This document shows positions 5,224 to 11,588 of a DNA stretch of 11,588 nt, piece by piece. The translations under genes were made by a program, and so were the position numbers. Source of the DNA: an uncultured Collinsella sp. (GTDB lineage: Bacteria > Actinomycetota > Coriobacteriia > Coriobacteriales > Coriobacteriaceae); NCBI GenBank assembly GCA_900555585.1, contig USLT01000013.1, positions 1 through 11,588 of the forward strand, written 5' to 3'. The notes below the pieces were generated by a model. That model saw only the letters and a program-made list of their open reading frames with translations. It made no database searches and was not told the origin of the DNA. How positions within the stretch are numbered: position 1 is the first letter of the stretch; every line of letters starts with the position of its first letter.

Positions 5224-6783
5224 ATGCCAAAGCGCTCACTGGTGCTGCTATCCCGCAGCGTGTTCACCGGCCTCGACGATCATCCGATGGATGGGTTCGT
5301 CGCGATCCGTGGAAACCGGATCGAGGCCGTCGGGCCGGCCGCCGACTCGGGTCCCTTCGTCGAATCCGCGGACGAGGTCCGTGATATGGGGACGAGGACG
5401 ATCATGGCCGGCTTGGTCGACGTCCACACGTTCTTCACCGGGTGGGTCCTCCGCCGCACCGGCGCGGACCTCTCCGCGGCGTCGACGCCGGCGGACGCGG
5501 CCGATGCGCTCCTCGCTTGGACCGCCGCCCATGAGGGGGCTCCCGTCGCCCTCGGGCGCAACCTGCCGGAATGCCTTCTCGGCGCCGACCTGGATCGAGC
5601 ACTCGACCAGGTTTTCACGGCGACGCCCGCCGTCGCCTTCACCGAGGGCGCCGGAACCTGCGCCCTCAACGCGGCCGCCGGCGAGCGCTACGGCTTCACG
5701 CCGGATGCCTGCTATGCGGAGATGATCTGGCGCCTCATGGCCGACTACCTCCCGCTCGATGAGGTACGCGAGGCATACGGCGACTACATGAGGATGCTCA
5801 ACTCGCGCGGCGTCACCGCCATCAAGGAGATGTGCTTTGACGACTACTACGGATTCGCCGACGAGATGGCGCGCCGCGAGGCCGCCGGCGACCTCACCGT
5901 GCGCGTGGACATGATGAGCCAGCCCGTGGGCCGCGGCGCCGACCTCGCGTACGCCCGTACCGCCCGTGACCGCTTCCAGGGGCCGTTCGTCAGGTTCTCC
6001 GGTTTCAACCGCATGACCGATCGCGGCCTGTGGTGCGGGCTCGCGGAGATGATCGAGCCCTACGAGGAGGGCGCCGACGCCGGCGCCGCCGGCAAGACGG
6101 TGGTGGAGGAGCCCGAGTGGGACCTTATCGCCCGCGAGCTCGCCGAGGTCGACGCCGAGGGATTCCGCTACTCCCTGCACTGCCAGGGCGACGGTGCGGT
6201 CCGCAAGACCGTCGCGCTCTACCGCGACCTGCCCCGCGACGAGCGGGGCCGGCTCGCCAGGCGCCACTCCATCACGGACCTGGAGAACTCCGACCCCGCC
6301 GACCTCGAGGCGTTCGGATCCATCGGTGGCATCTGCGAGGTGTACCCGCAGATCCTCACCCTGGACGCCCGCGAGGACTGCCTGTCCACGATTCGCCGGC
6401 AGATCGGCGAGACCAGGCTGGAGCACAGCTGGAACCGCCGCGGCATTGTGGACGCGGGCTGCATCGTGTGCTGTGGCACCGACTTGCCCCTGCTCACCCC
6501 GCATCTGGGTGATTCCATCTACAGCGCGTGCGGCGGGTACTTCGCTGACGGCTTGCCCGTCAACCAGGGCAACACCCTGACCCTCGCGGAGCTCTTGAGG
6601 GCGTGGACGCTCGGCGGCGCCTACGACCTTGAGCGCGAGGACGAGCTCGGCACGCTCGAGCCCGGCAAGCTCGCTGACGTCTGCGTGCTGGACGCCGACG
6701 CCTTCTCGGTGGACCCGCGCGACGCCCGATCCCTGGGCGTGGCGCTCACGGTCTCCGACGGTCGCATCGTCTACGAATCGTAA
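5224..6783 (+). CDS. Amidohydrolase family 3 (YtcJ-like) protein with altered metal-binding positions
   Basis: 519 residues from ATG 5224, GGGGAGG six bases upstream and overlapping the transporter's stop. The N-terminus (LLSRSVFTGLDDHPMDGFVAIRGNRI) and C-terminus (GTLEPGKLADVCVLD...VSDGRIVYES) form the composite beta domain of amidohydrolases; the barrel lies between. H319 (HCQGD, usually HAIGD), H348 (RHSITD, usually EHA) and D420 (GTDLP, usually GSDAP) are kept. The usual HxH is H68-T-F70, and the segment normally carrying the bridging Lys reads VRFSGFNRMTDRG, with R257 in its place. The enzyme may use one metal or have diverged chemistry. No signal peptide, so cytoplasmic. In the operon it could remove an acyl, amide or peptide group from the glycated substrate, a job loosely comparable to FraE asparaginase in the fra system. 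Family sure, reaction unknown. Confidence 0.85.
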   Translation: MPKRSLVLLSRSVFTGLDDHPMDGFVAIRGNRIEAVGPAADSGPFVESADEVRDMGTRTIMAGLVDVHTFFTGWVLRRTGADLSAASTPADAADALLAWTAAHEGAPVALGRNLPECLLGADLDRALDQVFTATPAVAFTEGAGTCALNAAAGERYGFTPDACYAEMIWRLMADYLPLDEVREAYGDYMRMLNSRGVTAIKEMCFDDYYGFADEMARREAAGDLTVRVDMMSQPVGRGADLAYARTARDRFQGPFVRFSGFNRMTDRGLWCGLAEMIEPYEEGADAGAAGKTVVEEPEWDLIARELAEVDAEGFRYSLHCQGDGAVRKTVALYRDLPRDERGRLARRHSITDLENSDPADLEAFGSIGGICEVYPQILTLDAREDCLSTIRRQIGETRLEHSWNRRGIVDAGCIVCCGTDLPLLTPHLGDSIYSACGGYFADGLPVNQGNTLTLAELLRAWTLGGAYDLEREDELGTLEPGKLADVCVLDADAFSVDPRDARSLGVALTVSDGRIVYES

Positions 6784-6796
6784 AGGAGTGATGGAC

Positions 6797-7657
6797 ATGG
6801 GCGAGACCACGCCATTCGCGCCGAAGCTGAGGCGCGAGCAGATCTCCGGAATGAACATCCACTACATCATGTGGTCGCTCGACTACTTTCTCGACGCGCA
6901 GCAGCGCATCGGCTTCAAGAGCATCGAGCTCTGGGGCGCCGAGCCCCACGTGACCCTCGACCACACGGGTTACTTCGAGGCGGACCAGCTCCGCCGCAAG
7001 ATCGCGTCCCGCGGTCTGAGCGTCAGCTCGCTGTGCCCCGAGAACGTCGTCTACCCGTGGCAGTACGCCGCGAGGAAGCCCCTCCATGCCAAGAGGAGCA
7101 TCGCATACTTCAAGCACGGCATCGAGCTCGCCGAGGTGCTCGGGGCCCCGTACATGTCGATCAACTCCGGCTGGGGCGACTGGGACGAGGACCGCGAGGA
7201 GGCGTGGAAGCGCTCCCGCGAGCACCTCTCCATCCTCGCGGACTTTGCCGGCGAGCATGGCGTCACGCTCACGATGGAGAGCCTGCGCCCCGAGGAGTCC
7301 AACCTCGTCGTGCCCCTGGCGGACGCCCGCCGTATGCTCGACGAGGTCGCGAGCCCCAACATCGCCCCGATGGTCGATACCACGGCGATGGGCGTCGCGG
7401 GGGAGACCCTCGATCAGTGGTTCGCCGAGTTCGGCGACGGGTCGATCAAGAACATGCACTTCATCGACGGCGATCCGTACGGCCATCTGGTCTGGGGCGA
7501 CGGCAAGCACGACATGGACGAGTTCGTCGCGGCACTGAATGCCCACGGGTACGAGGGTTACCTCGCACAGGAGATCACCGACGGCCGCTACTTCGACGAT
7601 CCCGCGGGCGCCGACGAGCGCAACATGCGCGCGTTCGAGCGCTACCTCGTGGATTAG
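6797..7657 (+). CDS. frlC: FrlC-like sugar epimerase (AP-endonuclease-2 TIM barrel)
   Basis: 286 residues. ATG 6797 is chosen over the in-frame ATG 6791 because AAGGAG (6783-6788) is eight bases from the former and only two from the latter. The fold is the xylose-isomerase-like TIM barrel. Metal and catalytic residues are in the usual places: E161 (TMESL), D194 (MVDTT), H221 (NMHFID) and E259 (AQEIT). IELWGAEPH, CPENVVYPW and RPEESNLVVPLADA resemble FrlC of E. coli (fructoselysine 3-epimerase, which turns psicoselysine into fructoselysine). Such enzymes epimerise ketose C3, or isomerise hydroxypyruvate in related families. The ribosome site overlaps the amidohydrolase stop, so the two are tightly linked. 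Its presence suggests the pathway accepts an epimeric or rare ketosyl amine as well. FrlC-like by motif comparison from memory; substrate not proven. Confidence 0.85.
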   Translation: MGETTPFAPKLRREQISGMNIHYIMWSLDYFLDAQQRIGFKSIELWGAEPHVTLDHTGYFEADQLRRKIASRGLSVSSLCPENVVYPWQYAARKPLHAKRSIAYFKHGIELAEVLGAPYMSINSGWGDWDEDREEAWKRSREHLSILADFAGEHGVTLTMESLRPEESNLVVPLADARRMLDEVASPNIAPMVDTTAMGVAGETLDQWFAEFGDGSIKNMHFIDGDPYGHLVWGDGKHDMDEFVAALNAHGYEGYLAQEITDGRYFDDPAGADERNMRAFERYLVD

Positions 7658-7735
7658 GGACGCGACCCTGCTCCCATTGAGCGCATCATCTATCATCGCG
7701 GCCTGATGGCCGTATCAGAAAGGAAGCATACCGAT
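7658..7735 (+). other. Intercistronic segment before the SIS deglycase
   Basis: 78 bases with a small hairpin CGGCC-TGAT-GGCCG (7699-7712) directly upstream of the AAAGGAAG ribosome site (7719-7726). No T-run and no promoter convincing enough to call; transcription probably continues. Confidence 0.4.
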
Positions 7736-8704
7736 ATGAACGCACACGACCTTATCTCCGAAGCTATCGCCGAGAAGGGCTCCTTCGACAGCGTCTTCTG
7801 GATCGCCTGCGGCGGATCCCTCATCGACCTGCTGCCCGCCCACGAGCTGCTGAAGCGCGAGGCGACCTCCTTCACCACCGAGGCCTATACCGCCCGCGAG
7901 TTCGACATCATGCGCCCCAAGCGCCTCGGTGAGAAGTCCCTGGTCATCGCTTGCAGCCACTCCGGCAACACCCCTGAGGTCATCGATGCCTGCGGCATCG
8001 CCAGGGCCGCCGGCGCCACGGTGATCGCCATGACCGACAACGCCGGCTCCGGCATCGACAGCGGCGAGTGGGCCTGTTGGGTCTACCCGTGGGGCGAGGG
8101 CGTGCCCCAGGCCGAGGTCCCCGCGGGCATCTCCCTGGCGCTCGCAGCCGAGCTCCTCGACCAGCAGCAGGGCTACGCCGATCTCGCCGACATGTACGCC
8201 GGCATCGCCAAGATGGATGAGATCCTGCCCGCCGCCCGCGAGAAGGTCAACGCCGAGCTGGGCGACCGCTTCGCCGCGCTCTGCCAGGACCACGACTTCC
8301 TCTACATCCTCGGCTCCGGTCCCGTCTTCAGCCAGACCTACGGCTTCGCCATCTGCTCCCTCATGGAGATGCAGTGGCAGAGCTGCGCCTACATCCACTC
8401 CGGCGAGTACTTCCACGGGCCCTTCGAGGTCACCGAGCCCGGCGTCTTCTACTTCCTGCAGATGGGCTCCTCCGAGTGCCGCGCCATGGACGAGCGCGCG
8501 CTCGCCTTCCTCGAGACCCACACCGACACGCTCATGGTCCTCGACGCGATGGAGTACGGCATGGGCGACGTTCCCCAAAGCGTCCGCGCCTTCCTCGACC
8601 CGATCCTGTTCTACGCTATGAACTGCGAGCTGCGCTCCGCGCGCGGCAAGGTCTTCGACCACCATCCCGACGTCCGCCGCTACATGGGCATCGAGAAGTA
8701 CTAA
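7736..8704 (+). CDS. frlB: SIS-domain sugar-phosphate deglycase (FrlB/FraB-like)
   Basis: 322 residues from ATG 7736, AAAGGAAG about ten bases upstream; an in-frame ATG at 7706 lacks a ribosome site. Two SIS domains are visible. The first has the sugar-phosphate loop CSHSGNTPEV (73-82) and the second begins YILGSGPVFSQTYGFA. The segment SGEYFHGPFE contains E224 and H227, in the region that carries catalytic Glu/His in FrlB/FraB-type enzymes, and the tail RRYMGIEKY is like FrlB. The family cleaves 6-phosphorylated Amadori products (fructoselysine-6-P, fructose-aspartate-6-P) to glucose 6-phosphate and a free amino acid. The neighbouring PfkB kinase would make its substrate. The related isomerising domain of GlmS is excluded by the absence of a glutaminase domain and by context. 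Deglycase strongly suggested; the amino acid partner cannot be read. Confidence 0.88.
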   Translation: MNAHDLISEAIAEKGSFDSVFWIACGGSLIDLLPAHELLKREATSFTTEAYTAREFDIMRPKRLGEKSLVIACSHSGNTPEVIDACGIARAAGATVIAMTDNAGSGIDSGEWACWVYPWGEGVPQAEVPAGISLALAAELLDQQQGYADLADMYAGIAKMDEILPAAREKVNAELGDRFAALCQDHDFLYILGSGPVFSQTYGFAICSLMEMQWQSCAYIHSGEYFHGPFEVTEPGVFYFLQMGSSECRAMDERALAFLETHTDTLMVLDAMEYGMGDVPQSVRAFLDPILFYAMNCELRSARGKVFDHHPDVRRYMGIEKY

Positions 8705-8724
8705 GGGCTATCCGCGCATCCGTG

Positions 8725-8794
8725 GGGCGGCGTCGCCAGGACATCGGCGCCGTCTCGCCGAGCCGCCCGTGCGGCAAGATAATCGATTGGAGTG
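8725..8794 (+). other. Intercistronic hairpin plus repeated 15-nt leader before the kinase gene
   Basis: GGGCGGC (8725-8731) can pair with GCCGCCC (8762-8768), forming a 7-bp stem over a GC-rich loop. It is followed by TAATCGATTGGAGTG (8780-8794), which contains the ribosome site and is repeated exactly at 9742-9756 before the BtpA gene. No T-run, so an mRNA processing or stability element is likelier than a terminator. Confidence 0.45.
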
Positions 8795-8797
8795 ACC

Positions 8798-9670
8798 ATG
8801 AACGCATATCCCATCAGCGTGCTGGGCTTTGGAGACAACGTCGTCGACAAGTACGAGCACATCGCCACCATGTATCCCGGCGGCAATGCGGTGAACTTCG
8901 CCGTCTTCGCCAAGAAGCTCGGCGTGGACCGCAGCGCCTACATGGGAATCTTCGGCTCGGACGTCGAGGCCGAGCACGTGATCTCCTCCTTGTGCGAGGA
9001 GGGCGTCGAGCTCGCGCGCTGCCAGCAGGTGGTGGGCGTCAACGGCGCCGCGCGCGTGACCGTCGACGAGACCGGCGACCGCATCTTCCTCGGTTCCAAC
9101 GAGGGCGGCGTCCGCGGCGATATGCGCTACGTCATCGACCGCTTCGCGGCCGAGTATGTCCGTGGCTTCGACCTCGTTCATAGCGGCAACTACTGCTTTA
9201 CCGAGCGCGAGCTGCCCAAGATCCACGCCGAGGGCGTGCCGATCAGCTTCGACTTCTCCGATGACTCGACGGATGAGTATTTCGAGCAGATCGCGCCCTT
9301 CGTCACCTACGCCTTCATGTCCATGGGAGATGCGCCCATGGATGAGATCAAGGCCAAGCTCGAGTGGGTCTGCAAGCTCGGCCCCCGCTTCGCCTGCGCC
9401 TCGCGCGGCAGCCTGGGCTCGGTCGCCTATGATGGGGAGCGCTTCTACGAGCAGGGCATCAAGCCCGTGGCGCCCGAGGACCTCAAGGACGCGATGGCGG
9501 CCGGCGACTCGCTGCTCACCGCGTTCCTGGTTACCTACCTCGCCAAGCAGAAGGCCGGCGAGGACGGCCCCGACGCAATCGCCGCCTGCCTCGACTTCGC
9601 CGCCGGCTTCGCTGCCGAGACGTGCAAGATCGAGGGCAGCTGGGGGCATCCCATGGCCTACGAGGTCTAG
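8798..9670 (+). CDS. frlD: PfkB-family kinase, FrlD-like (fructosamine 6-kinase)
   Basis: 290 residues from ATG 8798; GGAG five bases upstream favours it over the in-frame GTG at 8792. The start GFGDNVVDKYEHIATMYPGGNAVN (GGNAVN at 28-33) closely follows E. coli FrlD, as do NEGGVRGD, VHSGNYC and SFDFSDDST further on. FrlD-type enzymes phosphorylate the sugar 6-hydroxyl of fructoselysine with ATP, making the deglycase substrate. The C-terminal ATP/anion-hole motif reads D231-AMAAGDS instead of the usual DTTGAGDS: catalytic base D237 is kept but the first Gly of GAGD is Ala, a mild deviation. The gene is 93 bases after the deglycase gene on the same strand. FraD (fructose-asparagine kinase) is the other near relative. 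Family and pathway assignment are good; exact substrate is open. Confidence 0.88.
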   Translation: MNAYPISVLGFGDNVVDKYEHIATMYPGGNAVNFAVFAKKLGVDRSAYMGIFGSDVEAEHVISSLCEEGVELARCQQVVGVNGAARVTVDETGDRIFLGSNEGGVRGDMRYVIDRFAAEYVRGFDLVHSGNYCFTERELPKIHAEGVPISFDFSDDSTDEYFEQIAPFVTYAFMSMGDAPMDEIKAKLEWVCKLGPRFACASRGSLGSVAYDGERFYEQGIKPVAPEDLKDAMAAGDSLLTAFLVTYLAKQKAGEDGPDAIAACLDFAAGFAAETCKIEGSWGHPMAYEV

Positions 9671-9681
9671 TTTGAACGCGA

Positions 9682-9709
9682 CGGCGGGGCGCATCGATGC
9701 GTCCCGCCG
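9682..9709 (+). terminator. Near-perfect 28-nt palindrome between kinase and BtpA genes (attenuator or mRNA hairpin)
   Basis: Arms 9682-9695 and 9696-9709 are complementary apart from one G-U pair, centred on ATCGAT. The following CTTCATTTT is a poor T-run, so at most a leaky terminator that lowers expression of the last two genes. TTCATTTTG repeats at 9711-9719 and 9731-9739 downstream. Confidence 0.5.
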
Positions 9710-9741
9710 CTTCATTTTGGCATCGGGCATTTCATTTTGAT

Positions 9742-9756
9742 TAATCGATTGGAGTG
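9742..9756 (+). repeat. Second copy of the 15-nt leader TAATCGATTGGAGTG
   Basis: Identical to 8780-8794. Both copies combine the palindrome AATCGATT with the ribosome site GGAG, and both sit directly before a start codon and after a GC-rich hairpin. It is probably a shared translation-initiation module; a binding role for AATCGATT is possible but unsupported. Confidence 0.5.
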
Positions 9757-9759
9757 GAA

Positions 9760-10569
9760 ATGTCGTTTCAGACCGAGCTGTTCGGGACCGAGAAACCCAT
9801 CATCGGCCTCCTTCACCTCAAGCCCCTGCCGGGCGACCCGCTGTACTACCCTGGCGGCGCCATCGCGTCCGTCGCCGACGCCGCCAAGCGCGACCTCGAG
9901 GCGTTGCAGGAGGGCGGCGTCGACGCGGTCCTGATAACCAACGAGTTCAGCATGCCGTACCAAAAGCGCGTCTCCGCGGTGACCCTCGCCGCCATGGGGC
10001 GCGTCATCGGCTCCCTCGCCGATCAGATCTCGTTGCCGTGGGGAGCGGAGGCGATCTATGACGGCGACGCGACCATGGAGCTGTGCGCCGCCGTCGACGC
10101 GCGGTTCACCCGTTGCATGTTCACGGGCGCCTGGGCGGGCGACCTCGGCCTCATCGACCGCGATTTCGCCGAGACCATGCGCCTCAAGAGCGCTCTGCGC
10201 TTGGACGACCTCAAGCTCTTCCACTTCGTCACGAGCGAGGGCGAGGTGTACCTCAACGACCGCACCACGGCGCAGATCGCGGATTCCATCATGTTCAACT
10301 GCATGCCCGACGCCCTGGTCGTCGGCGGCGAGGCGGCGGGCCGCGGCCCATCGGCGGAGCTTATCTCGTCGGTGCGCGACTCCGCCTCGAGCGTGCCCAT
10401 CGTCTGCGGCACGGGCTGCCGCGAGGAGACGGTGGCCGACGTGCTGTCGCGCTGCGATGGCGCCTTCGTGGGCACCTGCCTCAAGCGCGACGGTAGGTTC
10501 GACGCGCCGGTCGACGCCGGGCGCGTAGCCTCCTTCATGGCCGCGGCGCGCGCCGCGCGCGGAGAGTAG
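9760..10569 (+). CDS. BtpA/SgcQ-family TIM-barrel protein
   Basis: 269 residues from ATG 9760, GGAG five bases upstream (in-frame GTG 9754 overlaps the ribosome site and is less likely). Family marks are PIIGLLHLKPLPGDPLY (14-30), the strand GVDAVLITNEF, LPWGAEAIYDGDA, and VPIVCGTGCREETVADVL with FVGTCLKRDG near the end, the last forming the phosphate-binding end of a TIM barrel. BtpA was named for photosystem I accumulation in cyanobacteria; SgcQ lies in an E. coli sugar operon of unknown substrate, and no reaction is well established for the family. The FGGY kinase starts nine bases after its stop, so the two are a tight pair at the end of the operon. A barrel enzyme acting on a sugar phosphate is a reasonable inference only. 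Confidence 0.85.
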   Translation: MSFQTELFGTEKPIIGLLHLKPLPGDPLYYPGGAIASVADAAKRDLEALQEGGVDAVLITNEFSMPYQKRVSAVTLAAMGRVIGSLADQISLPWGAEAIYDGDATMELCAAVDARFTRCMFTGAWAGDLGLIDRDFAETMRLKSALRLDDLKLFHFVTSEGEVYLNDRTTAQIADSIMFNCMPDALVVGGEAAGRGPSAELISSVRDSASSVPIVCGTGCREETVADVLSRCDGAFVGTCLKRDGRFDAPVDAGRVASFMAAARAARGE

Positions 10570-10578
10570 GTGGTCCAC

Positions 10579-11588
10579 ATGGTCCATTTCCTGGGAATCG
10601 ATATCGGAACGGGCGAGTCGAAGGGCGTCCTCATCGATGGGGACTGCAGCATCGTCTGCACGGCGTCGTGCGCGCACGGCACCGACAACCCGCGCCCGAC
10701 GTGGTTCGAGCACGATGCCGAGAAGGTCTGGTGGGGCGACTTCTGCAAGCTGTCCCGCGAGCTCATCGACGCCTCCGGCGTCGATCCGGCCGATATCGGC
10801 TGCGTTGGCCTCTCGGCGCTCGGGTGCGACTGCGTCCCGGTCGACGAGGAGGGCCGCGCCCTGGCCCCCGCGATCCTGTACGGCATCGACGCGCGGAGCA
10901 AGCCCCAGATCGACGAGCTCGTCTCGAGGCACGGGGAGGAGCGCGTCCGCGAGATGATCGGGCACGACCCCTGCTCCTCCGACATCGCGCCCAAGGTCCT
11001 GTGGTTCTACGAGAACATGCCCGAGGTCGCCGACTCGGCCGCCAAGTTCCTGACGGCGTCCTCATTCCTATGCGCGAAGCTCACCGGGCGCTTCTGCATC
11101 GACCGCTACCTCGCCGAGGATTTCCTGCCGCTCTACGATCGGGAGACCTGGGAGGTCGACGAGGAGGGCTGCAAGGGGTTCTGTAGGCCCGACCAGATGG
11201 CGGAGGTCATGAGTGCGACCGACATCGCCGGAGGCGTCACGGCGCGGGCCGCGCGCGAGATGGGGCTCGCCGAGGGCACGCCCGTGCTGGTGGGAACCGG
11301 CGACTCAGGGGCGGAGGCGGTCTCGACCGGCGTCGCGGTGCCCGGCGACATGATGGTTCAGCTCGGGAGCAGCTGCTACTTCATCTGCCTCGCCGACCAC
11401 ATGGTCGAGGACGCGCGCCTATGGCCGGGCACCTTTATCATCCCCGGCACCTACGGCATCTGCGCGGGCACCAACACCGCCGGCTCGCTGACCAAATGGA
11501 TGCGCGACGAGCTGTATCGCGACGCCGTCGCCGAGGAGGCGCGCGGGGGAGCGTGCGCGTTCGAGGTGATGGCGCGCGAGGCCGCCGA
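10579..11588 (+). CDS. FGGY-family carbohydrate kinase, N-terminal 336 residues (3' end outside window)
   Basis: Open from ATG 10579 to the window end without a stop; AGGTGG lies five bases upstream. The actin-like ATPase opening FLGIDIGTGESKG (D8, G10, T11, K15) binds ATP phosphates. GTGDSGAEAVSTG carries the probable catalytic base D242, and GICAGTNTAGSLTKWM resembles the second-domain adenosine motif. FGGY kinases phosphorylate ketoses and polyols such as xylulose, ribulose or glycerol. The substrate cannot be told from these motifs, but WFEHDAEKVWW and GIDARS resemble xylulokinase-type members. It is the second sugar kinase of the operon beside the FrlD-like enzyme. A full-length protein would be about 500 residues, so roughly a third is missing because of the window edge, not damage. 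Confidence 0.9.
   Translation, partial: MVHFLGIDIGTGESKGVLIDGDCSIVCTASCAHGTDNPRPTWFEHDAEKVWWGDFCKLSRELIDASGVDPADIGCVGLSALGCDCVPVDEEGRALAPAILYGIDARSKPQIDELVSRHGEERVREMIGHDPCSSDIAPKVLWFYENMPEVADSAAKFLTASSFLCAKLTGRFCIDRYLAEDFLPLYDRETWEVDEEGCKGFCRPDQMAEVMSATDIAGGVTARAAREMGLAEGTPVLVGTGDSGAEAVSTGVAVPGDMMVQLGSSCYFICLADHMVEDARLWPGTFIIPGTYGICAGTNTAGSLTKWMRDELYRDAVAEEARGGACAFEVMAREAA

Noticed and set aside
3751..8665. Long antisense frames opposite the transporter, amidohydrolase, epimerase and deglycase genes
   Set aside because: They mirror strongly supported plus-strand genes, lack ribosome sites and show repetitive His/Asp/Glu/Val-rich composition typical of reverse-strand reading of GC-rich genes.
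9682..9720. Operon end at the hairpin after the kinase gene
   Set aside because: The T-run is broken (CTTCATTTT), and the BtpA gene follows closely with the same leader as the kinase gene and no clear promoter, so partial attenuation is likelier than full termination.
11250..11588. Truncated or broken FGGY kinase
   Set aside because: The frame is intact with all expected motifs to the last base; it is cut by the window edge only.

Overview
The window is GC-rich, gene-dense chromosomal DNA. Compact operons, good GGAG-type ribosome binding sites and the gene content suggest an anaerobic gut actinobacterium of the Coriobacteriia (Collinsella/Olsenella-like). This is a judgement from protein style and gene content; no marker gene fixes the taxon. 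I saw no tRNA, rRNA, CRISPR array, insertion sequence or phage gene.

Layout. (1) 1-359: the 3' end of pgi (glucose-6-phosphate isomerase). (2) 393-1765, minus strand: a translationally coupled pair, a ComF-like phosphoribosyltransferase without the ComF zinc-binding start, then a small SLOG-fold (YspA/DUF2493-like) protein. It converges on pgi, with a perfect 15-bp inverted repeat at the junction. (3) 1766-2008: a divergent promoter region. (4) 2009-2692: a HAD phosphatase/phosphoglucomutase-like enzyme. (5) 2777-3511: a GntR/HutC-type regulator with its own promoter palindrome and a strong intrinsic terminator. (6) 3569-3747: a regulatory region with a convincing promoter and two similar 16-bp palindromic sites 62 nt apart. 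(7) 3748-11588 and beyond: a long plus-strand operon of YfcC/DcuC transporter, amidohydrolase, FrlC-like epimerase, FrlB/FraB-like SIS deglycase, FrlD-like PfkB kinase, BtpA/SgcQ-family TIM barrel, and an FGGY kinase cut by the window end.

The operon core (GntR-UTRA regulator, transporter, FrlC-type epimerase, SIS deglycase, PfkB kinase) is that of an Amadori-product pathway. A glycated amino acid is imported, phosphorylated on its sugar, and split by the deglycase into glucose 6-phosphate and free amine. It looks like a hybrid of two known systems: the epimerase and kinase resemble E. coli frl (fructoselysine), while the DcuC-type transporter and accompanying hydrolase recall Salmonella fra (fructose-asparagine). 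The amidohydrolase with altered metal-binding positions, the BtpA protein and the second sugar kinase belong to neither pathway as I know it, so the real substrate may be different. This operon is the best candidate for an undescribed system; the PRTase-SLOG pair is the second.
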